This document shows positions 6,600-7,759 of a stretch of DNA of 7,759 nt, in pieces; positions within the stretch are counted from its first letter, which is position 1, and each line of letters starts with the position of its first letter. The stretch is taken from assembly GCA_002479655.1 (NCBI GenBank), contig DLOQ01000085.1, positions 723-8,481 of the forward strand, written 5' to 3'. The stretch comes from Lachnospiraceae bacterium UBA7480. GTDB taxonomy: Bacteria > Bacillota > Clostridia > Lachnospirales > Lachnospiraceae. Both the position numbers and the translations under genes were made by a program. Below the pieces are notes generated by a model. The model was not told the origin of the DNA. It saw only the letters and a list, made by a program, of their open reading frames with translations, and made no database searches.

Positions 6600-6620
6600 T
6601 AAATTATATGATATAATTTA
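6600..6620. promoter_or_regulatory. AT-only perfect palindrome carrying -10 boxes, upstream of the 6565 start
   Basis: Two 10-base arms, TAAATTATAT and ATATAATTTA, flank a single base. Each strand contains TATAAT; the minus-strand one (6608-6603) would start transcription near 6596, about 30 bases before ATG 6565. No good -35 lies 17 bases upstream (TGGTGT), so this may be a weak or activator-dependent promoter, or the palindrome may be an operator. Confidence 0.4.
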
Positions 6621-6651
6621 ACTATACACCACTTTTCAAAATTTTCCAACT

Positions 6652-6678
6652 AAAAAAGGGCGACCTTTTGGGTCACCC
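6652..6678 (-). terminator. Intrinsic terminator of the flagellin gene
   Basis: On the minus strand GGGTGACC (6678-6671) pairs with GGTCGCCC (6665-6658) with one G-U pair and a CAAAA loop, followed by six T (6657-6652). It lies 16 bp past the flagellin stop and should insulate the highly expressed flagellin message from the glycosyltransferase genes downstream. Confidence 0.88.
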
Positions 6679-6693
6679 CTTTCAGTGAATCAA

Positions 6694-7512
6694 TTAACCA
6701 AGAAGTGATAATACATTCTGGTTGGACTGGTTTGCCTGTGCCAACATAGATGTACCTGCCTGAGCAAGAATCTGATTGTTGGAGTAGCGAACCATCTCTG
6801 TCGCCATATCCGTATCACGGATCTGGGACTCAGCTGATGTCGTGTTCTCAACAACATTATCCAGGTTCTTGATGGTGTGCTCAAGTCTGTTCTGAACTGC
6901 ACCAAGGTCTGAACGCATCTTGGATACTGATGCAAGAGCTGTCTTGATGGAGCAGATTGCTGTCTGAGCACCGCTGTTGGTTGTACCGGAGATGTTTACA
7001 CCGCTAATGTTGATACCGGTTGTGTTCATCTTTCCGATAGAAATTGCGATGAACTGACCTTTCTCTGCACCTACCTGCAGATTCTTTCCTGTAAAGGAAC
7101 CATCCAACAGGTTCTGCTCGTTAAATGTTGTTGTGCTTGCAACACGGTCAATCTCGCTCTTAAGAGCCTGAACTTCGCTGTCAAGATATCCACGGTCTGC
7201 AGATGTCATTGTGTCGTTGGAAGCCTGAACTGCCAGAGTGTTCATTCTCTGAAGCATATCATGTACTTCTGCCAGAGCACCTTCAGCTGTCTGTACACAA
7301 GAAATACCATCCTGTGCATTTGCGGAAGCCTGTGTCAAACCTTTGATCTGACGTCTCATCTTCTCGCTGATCGCCAAGCCTGCTGCATCATCTGCCGCTC
7401 TGTTTACTTTGTAACCGGAAGATAACTTCTCAGTTGACTTTGCCTGAGCGTTTGTCGTAATACCTAACATCCTGTTGCTGTTCATTGCTGTTAAATTGTG
7501 CTGTACTACCAT
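6694..7512 (-). CDS. fliC: Flagellin, filament subunit, 272 aa, short form
   Basis: Complete flagellin. The N-terminal D0/D1 region (1 to about 145) has [38 protein letters not shown] (26-46), [15 protein letters not shown] and NAQDGI. The C-terminal D1/D0 region (about 185-272) has [20 protein letters not shown] (198-217), [15 protein letters not shown] and the C-terminal tail NVLSLLG. The central exposed part is minimal (about 145-185), rich in Ser, Thr and Asn, with NISG repeated at 168-171 and 173-176, the likely site of O-glycans (inference). The D1 segment [10 protein letters not shown] (87-96) keeps the Q-R-L positions known for TLR5 contact. Two cysteines (72, 187) are unusual for a flagellin. 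Exported through the flagellar type III apparatus, with no cleavable signal. The start has AAGGAGG eight bases upstream. It has its own SigD promoter and terminator, and a second flagellin gene lies just upstream. Confidence 0.97.
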   Translation of the reverse strand: MVVQHNLTAMNSNRMLGITTNAQAKSTEKLSSGYKVNRAADDAAGLAISEKMRRQIKGLTQASANAQDGISCVQTAEGALAEVHDMLQRMNTLAVQASNDTMTSADRGYLDSEVQALKSEIDRVASTTTFNEQNLLDGSFTGKNLQVGAEKGQFIAISIGKMNTTGINISGVNISGTTNSGAQTAICSIKTALASVSKMRSDLGAVQNRLEHTIKNLDNVVENTTSAESQIRDTDMATEMVRYSNNQILAQAGTSMLAQANQSNQNVLSLLG

Positions 7513-7520
7513 ACCTTTTT

Positions 7521-7527
7521 CCTCCTT
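7521..7527 (-). promoter_or_regulatory. Flagellin ribosome binding site overlapping a CsrA-type GGA site
   Basis: AAGGAGG, a full match to the anti-Shine-Dalgarno, lies eight bases before the ATG. The surrounding TTCAAGGAGG resembles the CARGGA core of CsrA sites, as in the Bacillus subtilis hag leader where CsrA blocks ribosome access. The ribosome-site role is secure; the CsrA role is inference. Confidence 0.8.
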
Positions 7528-7548
7528 GAAATAAGATTTTCCTTTTTA

Positions 7549-7578
7549 GTACTGTATGTATCTCCGACACACCTGTAC
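7549..7578 (-). promoter_or_regulatory. Hairpin with GGA in its loop in the flagellin leader, possible CsrA site
   Basis: On the minus strand GTAC (7578-7575), AG, GTGTGT, loop CGGAGAT, ACATAC, A, GTAC (7552-7549) folds into a 4 bp plus 6 bp stem (one G-U) with a small internal loop. The loop presents GGA, the arrangement CsrA prefers. The hairpin begins about 12 bases after the predicted transcription start, 22 bases upstream of the ribosome site. Confidence 0.5.
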
Positions 7579-7596
7579 TTTTGTTTTCTGTAATAT

Positions 7597-7623
7597 ATAT
7601 CGGAACAAGTTTAAAATACTTTA
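7597..7623 (-). promoter_or_regulatory. SigD (sigma-28) flagellar promoter of the flagellin gene
   Basis: On the minus strand: TAAAG (7623-7619) as -35, then CCGATAT (7603-7597) as -10, with 16 bases between TAAA and CCGATAT, matching the sigma-28 pattern TAAA-N15/16-CCGATAT used by late flagellar genes. Transcription should start near 7590, giving a leader of about 78 bases. Confidence 0.88.
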
Positions 7624-7693
7624 CCCCTAAATTTAATTTTTTTAAAATAATGTAAAGTACCGATTTGGTAAGCTTTTTCATTTGTTACTCAAC

Positions 7694-7719
7694 AAAAGAG
7701 CCATCCTTTCGGATGGCCC
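7694..7719 (-). terminator. Intrinsic terminator of the second (edge) flagellin gene
   Basis: On the minus strand GGGCCATCC (7719-7711) pairs with GGATGGCTC (7706-7698) with one G-U pair around a GAAA tetraloop, followed by four T (7697-7694). It lies 21 bp past the stop at 7741-7743 and upstream of the SigD promoter, so each flagellin is its own transcription unit. Confidence 0.85.
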
Positions 7720-7740
7720 TTTCTATGGTAGCTAATGTAA

Positions 7741-7759
7741 TTAACCAAGAAGTGATAAT
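7741..7759 (-). CDS. Second flagellin gene, last codons only (continues past the right edge)
   Basis: The minus strand reads LSLLG followed by TAA, the invariant end of flagellin. The 21 bases at 7739-7759 are identical to 6692-6712 at the end of the complete flagellin gene. With the terminator that follows it, this shows a tandem flagellin copy in the same orientation. Nothing can be said about the rest. Confidence 0.8.

Noticed and set aside
6980..7030. N-glycosylation sequons (N-I-S, N-T-T) in flagellin
   Set aside because: No PglB/STT3-type oligosaccharyltransferase is present here and bacterial flagellins are normally O-glycosylated in the cytoplasm, so sequons alone are not evidence for N-linked glycans.
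7430..7681. 83-codon minus-strand open frame overlapping the flagellin start
   Set aside because: It spans the SigD promoter, leader and ribosome site of flagellin in another frame; low-complexity Lys/Leu-rich product, no ribosome site.
1..7759. CRISPR array, tRNA/rRNA, transposase, integrase, attachment site
   Set aside because: No regularly spaced repeats, cloverleaf, or mobile-element gene or end was seen on either strand.

Overview
The window comes from a motile Gram-positive anaerobe, most likely a gut Lachnospiraceae of the Roseburia/Agathobacter/CBir-flagellin type. This rests on a flagellin opening [17 protein letters not shown], a SigD (sigma-28) flagellar promoter, strong AAGGAGG-type ribosome sites, GNRA/T-run terminators and moderate G+C. 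It reads as part of a flagellin locus with an attached set of glycosyltransferases, that is, a probable flagellin (or cell-surface) glycosylation island. No sugar-nucleotide synthesis genes and no flagellar motor genes lie inside the window.

Layout from left to right: (1) The 3' part of a plus-strand SunS/LgtF-like GT2 glycosyltransferase with TPR repeats (3-590). (2) A minus-strand two-gene operon: an unrecognised alpha-helical protein (1305-1976) overlapping by one base a StrF-type GT2 glycosyltransferase (619-1305). Its intrinsic terminator lies inside the coding end of gene 1. (3) A 170-185 bp divergent control region with two good sigma-A promoters whose -35 boxes overlap. (4) A plus-strand 593-residue protein (2162-3943) with a GT2 domain, TPRs and a second, apparently degenerate GT-A domain; its first 355 residues are paralogous to gene 1. 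(5) A convergent 100 bp spacer without a clear terminator. (6) Two tandem paralogous CgeB-like glycosyltransferases on the minus strand (4044-5237 and 5327-6565), separated by a terminator-like inverted repeat. (7) A complete 272-residue flagellin (6694-7512, minus) with its own SigD promoter, a structured 5' leader with CsrA-type GGA sites, and a terminator. (8) The last five codons of a second flagellin at the right edge (7741-7759), with its own terminator.

Working model (inference): flagellin is made under SigD and probably CsrA/FliW-type post-transcriptional control. The nearby glycosyltransferases decorate Ser/Thr residues in its very short, Thr/Ser/Asn-rich exposed segment (about residues 160-183). 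The GT2-TPR proteins are candidates for protein-recognising transferases, and the CgeB-like and StrF-like enzymes for extending the glycan. The least explained parts are the unknown helical protein coupled to the StrF-type transferase, and the degenerate second GT domain in the 593-residue protein.

No stretch longer than 300 bases lacks a gene. The largest non-coding stretch (7513-7740, 228 bp) is fully accounted for by a promoter, leader and terminator. No tRNA, rRNA, CRISPR array, transposon or phage gene was seen.
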